DNA of 64,000 nt from Nitrospirota bacterium (lineage in GTDB: Bacteria > Nitrospirota > Thermodesulfovibrionia > Thermodesulfovibrionales > UBA6898). The stretch is from the NCBI GenBank assembly GCA_016214855.1, contig JACRMT010000013.1, forward strand, positions 124,001 through 188,000. Reading direction: 5' to 3'. Under the pieces are notes generated by a model. The model searched no databases. It had not been told where the DNA came from and saw nothing but the letters and a program-made list of their open reading frames with translations. The position numbers were made by a program, and so were the translations under genes. Shown in pieces: positions 27,902-37,122 of this stretch (position 1 is its first letter; each line of letters starts with the position of its first letter).

Positions 27902-29250
27902 CCTTTTCCGAGTTTTTTCGAAATCTCTTCCGCAAAATCTGATAGGGAATCATCCCTCGCTCCTAAGACCACATACGTGTCATATTCACCAAAAACGTCA
28001 AAAACAGTATCCCTATCGATAACAGCAAGTGCATCCATGCCCGAGGCCTTTATGGGAGCCGCAATGTCCGCGCTCGAAATATCCTTTGCTGCCGTGCCGC
28101 CTGCATAAAAGATCGGCAGAACAATAAGCCGGTCCGTATCCCGCAGACGATCAATGAATGCTTGTATATACCCGTCCTTCATGAGCCTTGTCGGTCCGAA
28201 CCCATGGGGCTGGAAGATATAGCAGACTTTTTTGCTGATCCCCTGCATGGTCTGCATAAGACTCTGGATCTTGTGAGGATTGTGGGCATAGTCGTCGATA
28301 ACAAGATGCCTGCCGTTGTTGAGATGAATATCGAAACGTCTCTCAATGCCAATGAAATCCGGGAGCACAGCCGCAATCTCCTTCAGCGCTATGCCGGTTT
28401 CTGCGAGGAGTGCTATACAGGCAAGGGCATTATAAAGATTATGCCTGCCGGGAAGAGAGAGCATAAAGTCCTGTCCGTAAACACTGAACGTCGTATTCAA
28501 GGGGAGATACCGGATATCCACAGCCTGATAGTCAGAGGCTTTATCTATTGAAAAAGTGACAGCGTTTCTGATCTTGCAGAGTTTAAGATTCCAGTCATCT
28601 GCATTCAGGAGAACGATGCCTGAGGTATTGTCAGAAAGTATTTCGAACATCACGCCGGTCTCTGCAATAGCATGATGGTCAAGATCAAGATTCAGGAGAA
28701 CAGTATGTTCCGGCAGGTAGTTTACAATACTGCCGTCAGACTCACAGGCTTCGATAACGAGCTGCTCAGAATTACTTGCCAGATAATTCCCGGGATTCTT
28801 CTCTGTCCTGAACTGCTTCACTCTGCCCCCGCCGATAAAGTTCGGCTGCATGCCGAGGCGATGCATAAGGAAGGCGAGCATGCCGGAGGTTGTGGACTTT
28901 CCACTCGTTCCGGCAATCGCGATTGTTTTGTATTCCGACACGATCTCAGCGAGGTATTCCGGCCTGGTTTTTATTAATAGGCCAATCTCCTGCGCCATCA
29001 GATAATCAGGATTCGACCGTTCAACCGCAGTGCTAAAGACCGCAAAGTCCAAGGTGCGATCAAAACCTTTACCATCCTGCGTAACTATCCTGATATGGTT
29101 TGCTTCCAATCTCTTTTTGACAGGGTGATCAGGGCAACTATCGAAAAGACGATCAGAGCCGATAACCACATGACCCCTATCCGCCATAAAACCGGCAATA
29201 GCTGATACGCCGCTGCCAGCGATGCCGGAAAAGAATATATTCAAGCGCAC
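27898..29250 (-). CDS. Mur ligase family protein (MurC/Mpl type)
   Basis: 450 residues from GTG 29250. N-terminal nucleotide-binding domain [20 protein letters not shown] loop [15 protein letters not shown] near 112, NLDLDHH near 186 and [11 protein letters not shown] near 318 (C-terminal ligase domain). It joins UDP-N-acetylmuramate to alanine (MurC) or to a recycled peptide (Mpl). No other division-cell-wall genes are nearby, so a recycling or specialised ligase is as likely as the essential MurC. Confidence 0.82.
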   Translation of the reverse strand: MRLNIFFSGIAGSGVSAIAGFMADRGHVVIGSDRLFDSCPDHPVKKRLEANHIRIVTQDGKGFDRTLDFAVFSTAVERSNPDYLMAQEIGLLIKTRPEYLAEIVSEYKTIAIAGTSGKSTTSGMLAFLMHRLGMQPNFIGGGRVKQFRTEKNPGNYLASNSEQLVIEACESDGSIVNYLPEHTVLLNLDLDHHAIAETGVMFEILSDNTSGIVLLNADDWNLKLCKIRNAVTFSIDKASDYQAVDIRYLPLNTTFSVYGQDFMLSLPGRHNLYNALACIALLAETGIALKEIAAVLPDFIGIERRFDIHLNNGRHLVIDDYAHNPHKIQSLMQTMQGISKKVCYIFQPHGFGPTRLMKDGYIQAFIDRLRDTDRLIVLPIFYAGGTAAKDISSADIAAPIKASGMDALAVIDRDTVFDVFGEYDTYVVLGARDDSLSDFAEEISKKLGKG

Positions 29251-29253
29251 TTA

Positions 29254-30111
29254 CTACTGTTTGCGGACAATGGCCTTCACACCCTGCTTGCCAAGAGCAT
29301 CTGAGCCCTCAACCGCCTTCTTGTGACTGCTATAACTTCCAACGGTCACCCGGTACAGAGTCCTGTTCTGGGCATCTGCCACCTTCCTGATCACCGGCGT
29401 GAAGCCTTTCTGCCTGATCTTTTGGGCGACCGCTTTGGCATTCTTTTCATTTTCAAAAAGACCGGCCTGTACATAATAAGCCCCCTTTCCTTTTGGAGCA
29501 GCAAGATCCTCTTTATTAACAGCCGGTTTCGGCGATAACAACTTCTTCTCTTCCGGTTTTACGGCTGCTGCAGAAGCTGCTGTTTTTTTAGATTTCTCAG
29601 CCTCAGGCTTTTGAACTGGTTCTTTCCTGGCCTCCGGTTTTGGAAGGGACTCCTGAGGTTTCGCGTCCTTTGCCTGTGCTGTTTCAGTTTTTAGCGGCTC
29701 AGTCCTGACCGGTATCTCCGGGATCACATTTGGTTTTTCTGAAGGTATCGCAGCTGGTACCGGCGCAGGAACCAATGCAGGCTCAGGGAGGGTCTTGACG
29801 ATCTGTTTTTCAGCAGGAGCTTGCTTGCTGCCGGCAGTAAAAAAGAAATATCCTCCGACACCAAGCCCGATCCCCACTACAATAGAAGCTGCAATCAGAA
29901 GTATTCGTCTGACCGGACTTGCCGGCTTTTCCTCTTCATAGGAGCGATCAACGTCATCTTCAGGAAAACTATCTTCTTCGTATTCCTCCTGTTGAGCTTT
30001 GCCCCTATCCCCGGACTTATTCAGTTCCTCTCCAAAGATATCAGATTCATCGGTGAACAGGTCCCTGTCTTTATCTTCTTTCCTGTCAAAAGGATTCTCT
30101 TTATCCGTCAT
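29254..30111 (-). CDS. SPOR-domain membrane protein
   Basis: 285 residues. Acidic N-terminal cytoplasmic segment, one membrane helix at about 67-90 (RRILLIAASIVVGIGLGVGG), a long Pro/Ala/Glu/Lys linker, and a C-terminal SPOR domain at about 210-285 (AYYVQAGLFENEKNAKAVAQ, LYRVTVGSYSSHKKA). SPOR domains bind glycan strands lacking stem peptides, often at septa. Ribosome site GAGGGGG. Lies 3 bases before the Mur ligase gene, consistent with a cell-wall unit. Confidence 0.88.
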   Translation of the reverse strand: MTDKENPFDRKEDKDRDLFTDESDIFGEELNKSGDRGKAQQEEYEEDSFPEDDVDRSYEEEKPASPVRRILLIAASIVVGIGLGVGGYFFFTAGSKQAPAEKQIVKTLPEPALVPAPVPAAIPSEKPNVIPEIPVRTEPLKTETAQAKDAKPQESLPKPEARKEPVQKPEAEKSKKTAASAAAVKPEEKKLLSPKPAVNKEDLAAPKGKGAYYVQAGLFENEKNAKAVAQKIRQKGFTPVIRKVADAQNRTLYRVTVGSYSSHKKAVEGSDALGKQGVKAIVRKQ

Positions 30112-30130
30112 ATTGATTCCCCCTCTTTGG

Positions 30131-30235
30131 TCATTTCATTATATGGTTCCTCTGTAATAATCGGTCTGCCTCTTCTTCCTGAACAGGTTCGCCGACCGAC
30201 TCGATGACAGATGCAGGCGCAGACTCCCCGGTCAT
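30131..30235 (-). CDS. Possible 34-residue peptide, translationally coupled
   Basis: ATG 30235 overlaps the stop of the zinc-ribbon gene as ATGA and reads 34 codons of an acidic peptide (MTGESAPASVIESVGEPVQE at the start) to TGA 30131. It fills most of the gap before the SPOR gene. No family is recognised; it may be a chance frame or a relic of a longer C-terminus of the upstream gene. Confidence 0.3.
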   Translation of the reverse strand: MTGESAPASVIESVGEPVQEEEADRLLQRNHIMK

Positions 30236-30705
30236 CTCCTGAACTCAAGTTTCTTGATCTGTTGCTCCATATCAGAAATCTTTCCCCGCTGATTATACAG
30301 GATTATAAAGAAGAGAACATAACCGGCAATAGGGATAATGCTGAAGTACATAACGTAGGTTGGAAGCAGGGAATGCTGCAGGATCTCTACAAATTCAGAC
30401 AGACCTGATTTCAGCGCAATGAAGATAACCGCACAGAAGAGAAAAATGAACTGCAGAAATTTAAGGAACTGCTGGATACTCCCTTCCTGGCCCCTGAGAG
30501 CATTAAGTTCCTTTTTCTTCAGATCAAAGACACAGCTCGCGCATTCCTTTCTGCCGGGCACACGGTGCCTTCTGCAGAGATTGCTCTTTTTACACCGCGG
30601 GCATACAAAGCTCTCCTGCTCGTGCACATAGTTATCGCAGACAGGACATCTTGTCATTACACTGCTTTCATCAACAAAATCTTTTTTTAAGCGTATTTTT
30701 TCCAT
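30232..30705 (-). CDS. Zinc-ribbon membrane protein of unknown function
   Basis: About 157 residues from ATG 30705 (GGGGCGG upstream). N-terminal cysteine pairs CPVCDNYVHEQESFVCPRC, a CxxC further on at CASC, and a His/Arg-rich stretch between suggest one or two zinc sites. Two membrane helices follow at about 82-102 and 115-137, then a short coiled coil ISDMEQQIKKLEF. The start overlaps the end region of the U32 gene. I do not recognise a named family. Confidence 0.7.
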   Translation of the reverse strand: MEKIRLKKDFVDESSVMTRCPVCDNYVHEQESFVCPRCKKSNLCRRHRVPGRKECASCVFDLKKKELNALRGQEGSIQQFLKFLQFIFLFCAVIFIALKSGLSEFVEILQHSLLPTYVMYFSIIPIAGYVLFFIILYNQRGKISDMEQQIKKLEFRR

Positions 30706-30706
30706 A

Positions 30707-31960
30707 TTAGCCGCCCCGTACAGACATAGGTTCACCCTTCTGTGCAGACCTGAAATCCTTCTGCCTCCGTATCAGATCCTGTTCCCTCGCCTCTTCAGGA
30801 ACTTTCATGAATATTATATCCTCATTCCGTGCAGATACAAGCTCCTTCCTCTCTTCATCTTCCATTGTTTCGACAGGGAAAAGCTTCTCTTCAATGCCGG
30901 GAGAAAGGTATTCAACAGAATCCCCCCGGTCAAGTCTGTTTCTCAGGCCAACCTTTGCAAGTGTTCCCTTCTTTTCAAGAATGATGCCGACGAACTCATG
31001 GCTCATGCGATAGCTTTCGCCATCGAAATTATAGGCTTCGTCAGGCTGCCTGCCAAAAAACATGCCTGTGGTGTATCCGCGGCTGCTGAACATGGCGAGT
31101 TCTCTGGCCCAGCGGGGATTCACCTGATATGCATGATCGTCAGCGATCTGATCCATCGCCTCCCTGTAGACCTTGGTCACCCCGGAGACATAATTTATGC
31201 CCTTCATCCTGCCCTCGATCTTGAAGCTGTCAATGCCCGCATCTGCGAGCAAAGACAGATGTTCTATCATGCAAAGGTCTTTTGAGCTCAGGATATACGT
31301 TCCCCGGTCATCTTCGAAAACAGGGAAATGCTCGCCAGGCCGCTTTTCTTCCATCAGGGTATAACGCCACCTGCATGAGTTGGTGCATTCACCCGTATTT
31401 GCACTGCGCGATGCAAGAAAGCTGCTTATATAACACCGCCCTGAATAGGAAAGGCAGACCGATCCATGGACAAAGACCTCAAGTTCAACAGATACCTTCT
31501 CACGGATCTGTTGAATCTCATCAACAGAAAGCTCCCGGCTGAGGATAAGTCTTTTTGCTCCGAGATCCTGCCAGAAACGTGCAGATTCGGCATTCGTGAT
31601 ATTCGCCTGGGTGCTGATATGGATATCGATCTCCGGAGACTTATTTCTGCAGAGCCTGAAGACACCGGGATCTGAAAGGATGACCGCGTCGGGTCTCACG
31701 CCATTGAGGAGATCAAAATGCTCTTCCATGTCGCAAAGGTCCCTGTTGTGGGGAAAAATATTCATGGTCACATATGCTTTTTTGCCTTGCTCATGCACAT
31801 AAGCCACCGCCTGACCAAGCTCTTCTCCCTGGAAGTTACCTGCCTTACCCCTCAGGCTGAAACGCGAGTCGCCGAGATAGACGGCATCTGCGCCATAGTG
31901 AAGAGCAGTTTTTAATTTTTCAAAGTCACCGGCAGGCGCGAGAAGCTCAGGCCTTTTCAT
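30707..31960 (-). CDS. Peptidase U32 family protein, TrhP/YegQ-like
   Basis: 417 residues. [20 protein letters not shown] at the N-terminus and [20 protein letters not shown] with CTNSCRWRY near 170-205 are the U32 signatures. Despite the peptidase name, TrhP and RlhA members hydroxylate tRNA U34 or 23S rRNA using a prephenate-dependent pathway; this one most resembles the TrhP/YegQ type in length and motif. Start overlaps rnhA stop (ATGA). Confidence 0.88.
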   Translation of the reverse strand: MKRPELLAPAGDFEKLKTALHYGADAVYLGDSRFSLRGKAGNFQGEELGQAVAYVHEQGKKAYVTMNIFPHNRDLCDMEEHFDLLNGVRPDAVILSDPGVFRLCRNKSPEIDIHISTQANITNAESARFWQDLGAKRLILSRELSVDEIQQIREKVSVELEVFVHGSVCLSYSGRCYISSFLASRSANTGECTNSCRWRYTLMEEKRPGEHFPVFEDDRGTYILSSKDLCMIEHLSLLADAGIDSFKIEGRMKGINYVSGVTKVYREAMDQIADDHAYQVNPRWARELAMFSSRGYTTGMFFGRQPDEAYNFDGESYRMSHEFVGIILEKKGTLAKVGLRNRLDRGDSVEYLSPGIEEKLFPVETMEDEERKELVSARNEDIIFMKVPEEAREQDLIRRQKDFRSAQKGEPMSVRGG

Positions 31961-32439
31961 GCGGGAGACCTATCTGCTGCCAGAGACCGCTTATGGCTCT
32001 TGATCGCACGGAGGGCAAGAATGTCGCAACGCTCATTTTCAACATGGCCATTATGGCCCTTTACCCAACACCATGTTATATCGTGGGGCTCAGCAGCCTT
32101 GAGGAGTCTCTCCCACAGGTCCCTGTTCATAACGTCTTTCTTCTGGGAATTCTTCCATCCTTTTTTTATCCAATCGTTGATCCACTCGGTCATGCCCTTC
32201 ACCACGTAGCTTGAATCTGTGGTTATCTTCACCCTGCAGGGGACTTTTAGCGCCTCAAGGGCCGTTATTACACCCATAAGCTCCATCCTGTTGTTCGTGG
32301 TCATGCCTTCTGCATCTGAAAGCTCCTTCTCTTTTGCATCAGAGCGCAGAATCGCTCCAAAGCCACCCACGCCGGGATTTCCGCTGCACGCGCCATCAGA
32401 AAAAATCTCGACAAAGGGTACTTTTTTCTCTTTTTTCAT
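31957..32439 (-). CDS. rnhA: Ribonuclease HI
   Basis: 160 residues. Catalytic acids: Asp in [20 protein letters not shown], Glu in [14 protein letters not shown], Asp in [15 protein letters not shown] and the last Asp in ENERCDILA. Degrades the RNA of RNA-DNA hybrids. Leftward two-gene overlap with the U32 gene; divergent from the DUF2007 gene. Confidence 0.96.
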   Translation of the reverse strand: MKKEKKVPFVEIFSDGACSGNPGVGGFGAILRSDAKEKELSDAEGMTTNNRMELMGVITALEALKVPCRVKITTDSSYVVKGMTEWINDWIKKGWKNSQKKDVMNRDLWERLLKAAEPHDITWCWVKGHNGHVENERCDILALRAIKSHKRSLAADRSPA

Positions 32440-32523
32440 GTTGTTATTTTACCCTTTTTCAGACCCTCATTGCCAAACGAAGATGTATTTTGACTTATTT
32501 ATCCTCATTCTTTATCCTAATGC

Positions 32524-32772
32524 ATGTCAGAAGATTGGACAACACTGCTCGTGACCTATGACCAGCTTGAGGCAGAGATGATTAAGGATCTGCTCGAAAG
32601 CGGTGACATCACGGTTGCGCTCAGATCTGCAAAAGTAAGTCCCTATCCGGTAAATGTCGGCAAGATGGGCGAAGTAAAGGTCATGGTGCGGTCGATCGAT
32701 AAAGACGCTGCAGAAGAAGTTCTCAGAAAGTTTCGGGAAGAGGCCGGAAGCCTGGATGAGGAGTCAAGCTGA
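32524..32772 (+). CDS. DUF2007 domain protein
   Basis: 82 residues. WTTLLVTYDQLEAEMIKDLL followed by VKVMVRSIDKDAAEEVLRKF is the ferredoxin-like DUF2007 fold, described as a putative signal-transducing or PII-like small protein. Function unknown. Two bases separate its stop from the SspB-like start, so they are co-expressed. Confidence 0.75.
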   Translation: MSEDWTTLLVTYDQLEAEMIKDLLESGDITVALRSAKVSPYPVNVGKMGEVKVMVRSIDKDAAEEVLRKFREEAGSLDEESS

Positions 32773-32774
32773 GC

Positions 32775-33191
32775 ATGGCAGAGACTCTCGACGAACTGAA
32801 AAAGCAGGTCTTCTACGACATGCTGAATATCGTTGGGCGGGTATTCATCGCAGTAAGATACGGCAAGGATGTTGTCATCGGCAAGAGGGGTTTCCTGCCC
32901 GAGGAGAGGGAAAAAGGTCTTGTCCTCGTCTTCAATCAGAAGATGAACTTCACCTGGGATGATCTCGGCATTACAACAACCCTTGCTTTCGGCACAACGC
33001 CTGAAAAATGTTTCATTCCGCAGGAAAGCATCACTACTATATTCTCACCCGAGCTTAATGCCCAGTTCTCTGCCTTGTCTAAAGAGGGAGAAGATACAAG
33101 AGAACCACAGGCAAAAATGAAAGCTCCGGAGAAAAAGACCTCTGCAGATAAAAAAGTGATCAACGTAGATTTCAAGAAGAAAAAACAGTAA
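32775..33191 (+). CDS. SspB-like (ClpXP adaptor-type) protein
   Basis: 138 residues. A predicted beta-rich domain at about 15-95 (FIAVRYGKDVVIGKRGFLPE, GLVLVFNQKMNFTWDDLGI, CFIPQESITTIFSPE) matches the layout of SspB, which recognises ssrA tags. A charged linker follows, with a short C-terminal hydrophobic-basic tail VINVDFKKKKQ in the place of the ClpX-binding tail of SspB. The identity is by layout and moderate motif similarity; alternative: unrelated PilZ-like small beta protein. Confidence 0.6.
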   Translation: MAETLDELKKQVFYDMLNIVGRVFIAVRYGKDVVIGKRGFLPEEREKGLVLVFNQKMNFTWDDLGITTTLAFGTTPEKCFIPQESITTIFSPELNAQFSALSKEGEDTREPQAKMKAPEKKTSADKKVINVDFKKKKQ

Positions 33192-33221
33192 CCGTTTTCA
33201 GCAATACGCCACTCAAAAATC

Positions 33222-33290
33222 TCCCCTCACCCCTCTTTGCCAAAGAGGGCCATGATACCTCCCTTTAGCAAAGGGAGGATAGGAGGGATT
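33222..33290. repeat. REP-like pair of palindromes
   Basis: Two adjacent near-perfect palindromes: CCCTCTTTG-C-CAAAGAGGG (33231-33249) and CCTCCCTTT-AGC-AAAGGGAGG (33258-33278), flanked by CCCCTC and GGAGGG. Lies between two converging transcripts (SspB-like rightward, xerD leftward) and could act as a terminator or be a mobile REP element. Confidence 0.65.
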
Positions 33291-33334
33291 TAATAATTGT
33301 CTTCATGTTTTTGAACTGCCTTCTGCTTACTTTG

Positions 33335-34213
33335 TTATGCCCTCGGATGAAAGGTCTTGTATACTTTCTTGATCCTGTCGGTGGTTACCTTCGTGTATAT
33401 CTGCGTTGTTGATATATCCGAGTGGCCAAGCATCTTCTGTAAGGACCTGAGGTCTGCGCCGCCCTCCAGAAGATGGGTTGCAAAGCAGTGTCTGATCGTA
33501 TGCGGCGAAAGTTCAATGCCTGCCTGCCTGCCGATCGCCTTTAAGGTCTGCCAGAAGCGCTGCCGGGTCATGGGCCTCCCGTTCCTTGTCACAAACAGAT
33601 AGGGGGACTGTCTCTTCTTCAGTATCCCCGGACGCTCCTTTTCAGAATAGGCCTTAATCTTCTCAAGGGCCCGCAGATTAACCGGAACAATACGCTCCTT
33701 TGATCCCTTGCCGAGCACTCTGATGAACCCTGCATCAAAATGAATATCCCCGATCTTAATGTTCACGAGTTCGCTCACCCTGAGACCCGAAGAATAGAGC
33801 AGCTCAAGCATGGAAGAATCCCTTAATGCGGTCTTGACTGAGAACGTAGCATCAAGCAGATCTTTTACATCAGATACGCTCAGGGCCTTTGGCACCCTCT
33901 CCCACTTTTTAGGTGTCTGCAGATTCTCGGTCGGGTCGTCCTGAATATCCTTTTCAAGAAGTAGGAACCTGTAGAAGGCTTTGATGGAGGAAATATATCT
34001 GCAGACCGTTGAAATGGTGTACCCATCGCTTCTCAACAGCTCAAGAAAATTCAGGACATCCGGCTTACCTGCCTTGACCGCTTTCCGTCCCTGACCGTTC
34101 ATAAACAGGAGATATTTATTCAGGTCTGTTGCATAGGCGCTGACCGTGTTTCTTGAAAGGCCTTTTTCTACAGAAAGGTACGTAAGGAAGAGATCAGGCA
34201 ACTCCGCAGGCAA
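33335..34213 (-). CDS. xerD: Tyrosine recombinase, XerC/XerD type
   Basis: 292 residues; starts at TTG 34213 or TTG 34201. SAM-like N-terminal domain (YLSVEKGLSRNTVSAYATDL) and a catalytic domain with Arg in LLYSSGLRVSELVNI, Lys in GKGSKERIVPV, HxxR in PHTIRHCFATHLLEGG, His in LGHSDISTTQIY and Tyr in the same segment. Normal Xer length, with no phage or integron context, so probably the chromosome-dimer resolving enzyme. Overlaps the exonuclease gene by 20 bases. Confidence 0.9.
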   Translation of the reverse strand: MPAELPDLFLTYLSVEKGLSRNTVSAYATDLNKYLLFMNGQGRKAVKAGKPDVLNFLELLRSDGYTISTVCRYISSIKAFYRFLLLEKDIQDDPTENLQTPKKWERVPKALSVSDVKDLLDATFSVKTALRDSSMLELLYSSGLRVSELVNIKIGDIHFDAGFIRVLGKGSKERIVPVNLRALEKIKAYSEKERPGILKKRQSPYLFVTRNGRPMTRQRFWQTLKAIGRQAGIELSPHTIRHCFATHLLEGGADLRSLQKMLGHSDISTTQIYTKVTTDRIKKVYKTFHPRA

Positions 34214-34976
34214 GATATTCCTCTATCCCGGTTGCACGTCTCAGCCGCTCGTAAAGCATCGGTGCCATCTGCATAAGATTAACGGTATCTTCACGGTTGT
34301 AGCATATCAGGCGGTCAAGAGCTTCGGAAGATCCTGCCCTGGCCTGCTCCCACATCTTGACCGCATCATATCCATCGAGCCCCTGAACAGATCCGTCCCG
34401 CTGAATGCCGAAGTCATGTTCAAGCTTCTTCAGCCCTCCCTTGATGCCGAGCCTCTTGGCGGCAAAACAGAGATCAAAATGGGGCATCGGAAACTCTATG
34501 CCGCGAAACGTCTGCTGCAGAAAGGGGACGTCAAAGACTGCGCCATAAAAGGTTATGAGGCATTTATAGTTGCGGAGCTCCTCGTTGAGGGCCTCGGTCG
34601 TAAGGTTCTCTCCCCTGACAAAAGACTTATAATCATATCCGTCATAGAGACCGACCACCGTCACATAGCCGCCGCTGTTGTACTGCAGGCCGTTCGTCTC
34701 GATATCCAGACAGACGGCTTCCCCCCTGAATGCCTCAAAGAGCCGCCATTGCTCGCGACGCTGTACAGCCCTGCTGAAATAGGCCGCATTGCGGGTCTTC
34801 AGCGCAGACTGAAAACGGAAGAGACTCTCATCAAAGAGCCTCTTCCGTTCAGGACTGAATATCTGCAAATTATCTGCACCAATGAAGTCATCCCATGTCA
34901 GGATGCCTTCCTTCCAGAGCTTTTGCTCTTTCTTCTCGCCAATACCGTCAAGGATGCAGAAACTGTTTTCTATCAT
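34194..34976 (-). CDS. RNase H-fold 3'-5' exonuclease family protein (YprB-like)
   Basis: 260 residues. N-terminal helix-hairpin-helix-like segment (ILDGIGEKKEQKLWKEGI), then a DEDD-type nuclease domain: CLDIETNG near 90, LITFYGAVFDVPFLQQTFRG near 138, and YNREDTVNLMQM near 225. This matches the RNase_H_2/YprB family, of uncertain physiological role. Located between a cytochrome gene and xerD in the same direction. Confidence 0.82.
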   Translation of the reverse strand: MIENSFCILDGIGEKKEQKLWKEGILTWDDFIGADNLQIFSPERKRLFDESLFRFQSALKTRNAAYFSRAVQRREQWRLFEAFRGEAVCLDIETNGLQYNSGGYVTVVGLYDGYDYKSFVRGENLTTEALNEELRNYKCLITFYGAVFDVPFLQQTFRGIEFPMPHFDLCFAAKRLGIKGGLKKLEHDFGIQRDGSVQGLDGYDAVKMWEQARAGSSEALDRLICYNREDTVNLMQMAPMLYERLRRATGIEEYLACGVA

Positions 34977-34979
34977 TCA

Positions 34980-35555
34980 TTACTTCTTTCCCGAAGCAGC
35001 AGGCATCGATGCCGGTGCTGATGATGCAGAGGATTTTCTCTCGTCCATGCTGTTGAAGATCTTCATGCTTTTTACCGAAGATGGATCAGCCTTGGAACTG
35101 TGGCACATGCCGCAGAAATCTCCCATTTTCGCACCACGGGCTGTATCCACTCTGAGATATTTATGGTTCGGATTGGATGGATGAGGATCGTGACAGCCAA
35201 CGCACTCGAGCTTGCCCTCCCTCAAGAGCATATCAGGCACATTTGCCACCTTTGCATTCGGCGTCACATTAAACGGATGACTGTGGTTCGCTTCAATCGG
35301 TGCAATACCCATCCCGCCCTTTTCTATGGTCTCATGGCAGCCGAGACAGAGCGCGGTCGTGCCGGAAAAAGGCTGTTTTGTCCTCGCATTCATCGCTTTC
35401 TTGTTGGGCTCTACAGCAAAAATAAGTTCACCCTTTGCCGTATGAATGCCATGGCATCCAACGCAGTTCAGTCCATCATGAGCCCCGGCAGCAAAGACAA
35501 ATGCCGGCACAGCAAGAACAGCGATAACAACCCCCAAAACTCTCAACAAACCCAT
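34980..35555 (-). CDS. Periplasmic tetraheme c-type cytochrome
   Basis: 191 residues from ATG 35555, chosen because AAGGAGG lies 8 bases upstream. Signal peptide MGLLRVLGVVIAVLAVPAFV ends in FAA. Four CxxCH heme sites: CVGCH, CLGCH, CVGCH and CGMCH, the first and third followed by GIH and DPH, as in the paired-CxxCH cytochrome domain. The C-terminal tail is Ser/Ala/Pro-rich. It carries electrons outside the inner membrane; partners are not visible here. Confidence 0.9.
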   Translation of the reverse strand: MGLLRVLGVVIAVLAVPAFVFAAGAHDGLNCVGCHGIHTAKGELIFAVEPNKKAMNARTKQPFSGTTALCLGCHETIEKGGMGIAPIEANHSHPFNVTPNAKVANVPDMLLREGKLECVGCHDPHPSNPNHKYLRVDTARGAKMGDFCGMCHSSKADPSSVKSMKIFNSMDERKSSASSAPASMPAASGKK

Positions 35556-35666
35556 ATGCATCTCCTCCTTGAAAAAAGTTTCTTTATTATACTGAATGGC
35601 GCCATGATCTTGCCATTAATTCTGCGATTGCATGTAACTCTTCAGTTAATCGCGGAAGAATCATAA

Positions 35667-35698
35667 CCCCTCCTCACCTCCTCTTGAGGTAAGAGGGG
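35667..35698. repeat. Palindromic element upstream of the cytochrome gene
   Basis: CCCCTC (35667-35672) pairs with GAGGGG (35693-35698) and ACCTC (35676-35680) with GAGGT (35686-35690). It resembles the REP-like element at 33222-33290 in composition (CCCTC/GAGGG). May be a terminator for the leftward trmN6 transcript. Confidence 0.5.
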
Positions 35699-35761
35699 GA
35701 AGGCCAACAGCAGGTGCTTTAGGCAGGGCGTTATGATCCCTTGTCCACTGAAGCCGCTGTG

Positions 35762-36487
35762 TCATCTGCCGTCTCCATACATTGCACTTACTTCGGCCGT
35801 ATAGGAGCCGTCGGCATTGTATATAAAGAGAGGCCTTTCGATCCTGGCGCCTGGCCTGGACTCCTTGACCGCCTCGATCAGAACGATCTTGGACCCTGCG
35901 CCAGGATCATTATGGACAAATCTGATCCTTTTTGGTTCAAGACGGCAGGATCTGAGGGCATCAAATGCTTCAGGAAGCCTTTCAGGATGGTAGATCATAA
36001 AGAAACGCCCCTTTGCCTTAAGCAGATATGAGGCGGCCTCCGCAAGCTCTTTGATCTTGAGTGCCAGTTCATGCCGGGCAATGGCCCTCTCCTGGCCGAT
36101 ACTGAGCTTTCCTGTTGCCGGTTTTCTGAAGGGTGGATTTGATACCACAAGATCCTGGGTCATGGGATCACAGTTCTCCTTTAGATGCCTGATATCAGAA
36201 AGAACTGCCGTCACTCTCTCGTCGAGATCGTTGATCGTGACATTCTTCACTGCCAGGCGGTACAGAGACTGCTGCAGCTCGACCAGAGTGACTTTGGCCT
36301 TTGGATATTTACGGGCAAGGAGCAGCCCTATGATGCCGGAGCCGGTCCCCAGATCAGCAATATTCCTTGCATAGCGCATATCAACAAAGGTATACAGAAG
36401 AACGGCGTCGACCGAGAAACGATACCCTTCCTTATTCTGATAGACCTTTATGTCCCGGATACCGTCAAGCGTTGTTTCCATTATCAT
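35762..36487 (-). CDS. tRNA1(Val) (adenine-37-N6)-methyltransferase-like protein
   Basis: 241 residues. Motif I DLGTGSGIIGLLLARKYP near 45, acidic VTLVELQ and the N6-adenine catalytic motif VVSNPPFR near 114 match the TrmN6/YfiC family of SAM-dependent methyltransferases. The start codon overlaps the gph stop (ATGA). Substrate tRNA position is inferred from the family. Confidence 0.83.
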   Translation of the reverse strand: MIMETTLDGIRDIKVYQNKEGYRFSVDAVLLYTFVDMRYARNIADLGTGSGIIGLLLARKYPKAKVTLVELQQSLYRLAVKNVTINDLDERVTAVLSDIRHLKENCDPMTQDLVVSNPPFRKPATGKLSIGQERAIARHELALKIKELAEAASYLLKAKGRFFMIYHPERLPEAFDALRSCRLEPKRIRFVHNDPGAGSKIVLIEAVKESRPGARIERPLFIYNADGSYTAEVSAMYGDGR

Positions 36488-37122
36488 CTTCCCGCCAATA
36501 CCACGGAGACGTCAGGGAACGCATCGATAACAAGATCAGCATCCTGAAGAAGACTGACATCCCGGAAACCATAGGTCACGGCGCAGGTCATGGTACCTGC
36601 TGCCTTGCCTGCCTCGATATCAACGTTGCTGTCTCCAACGATCACTGTTTCTGCAGGCTGGCAACAGAGCATATCCATCACCTTCATAAGCGGTCCTGGA
36701 GAAGGCTTTTTCTCACCAACACTATCGCTTCCGAGCACAGCATCGAAATACTGCAGAAGCCCGAGTTTCTCAAGTACCATCCTTGAGAGGAATTCCCTCT
36801 TGTTCGAGATCACGGCTTTTCTGTAGGAAGACAGATCTTTCAGCGTCTCGGCAACCCCGGGATAGGGCACGGTAAAATCGACAAGGTGATCTGAATAATG
36901 GGACATGAACCTGTCAAGGACCAGTGATTGAAAGTCACGGCGGTCAGGTCCCAGCAGATTTTCTATGAGTTTTGTAATGCCTTCGCCGACAAGACTTCTC
37001 GTCTGAGCTGCTGTCAGTTTCTTTATCGCACAGGGCTCGATGGCATAATTCAGTGCATTGGTAAGATCCATACTCGAATCGACCAGCGTTCCGTCAAGGT
37101 CAAAAATGATCAGCTTCAGCAT
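36484..37122 (-). CDS. gph: HAD-family phosphoglycolate phosphatase-like hydrolase
   Basis: 212 residues from ATG 37122. HAD motifs: catalytic Asp pair in LIIFDLDGTLVDSS, motif II VISNKRE, Lys in GEKKPSPGPLM, and motif IV VIVGDSNVDIEAGKAAG. The best assignment is phosphoglycolate phosphatase; other small phosphate esters are possible. Overlaps the methyltransferase gene by 4 bases. Confidence 0.85.
   Translation of the reverse strand: MLKLIIFDLDGTLVDSSMDLTNALNYAIEPCAIKKLTAAQTRSLVGEGITKLIENLLGPDRRDFQSLVLDRFMSHYSDHLVDFTVPYPGVAETLKDLSSYRKAVISNKREFLSRMVLEKLGLLQYFDAVLGSDSVGEKKPSPGPLMKVMDMLCCQPAETVIVGDSNVDIEAGKAAGTMTCAVTYGFRDVSLLQDADLVIDAFPDVSVVLAGR

Noticed and set aside
33335-34213. Integrase of a prophage or genomic island
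   Set aside because: Normal Xer length and residues, with housekeeping neighbours; no attachment-site duplication, tRNA or phage gene was seen.
35587-35664. A 25-codon frame with a good ribosome site upstream of the cytochrome gene
   Set aside because: Short and without recognisable features; the purine-rich site is part of a palindromic element, so chance is likely.
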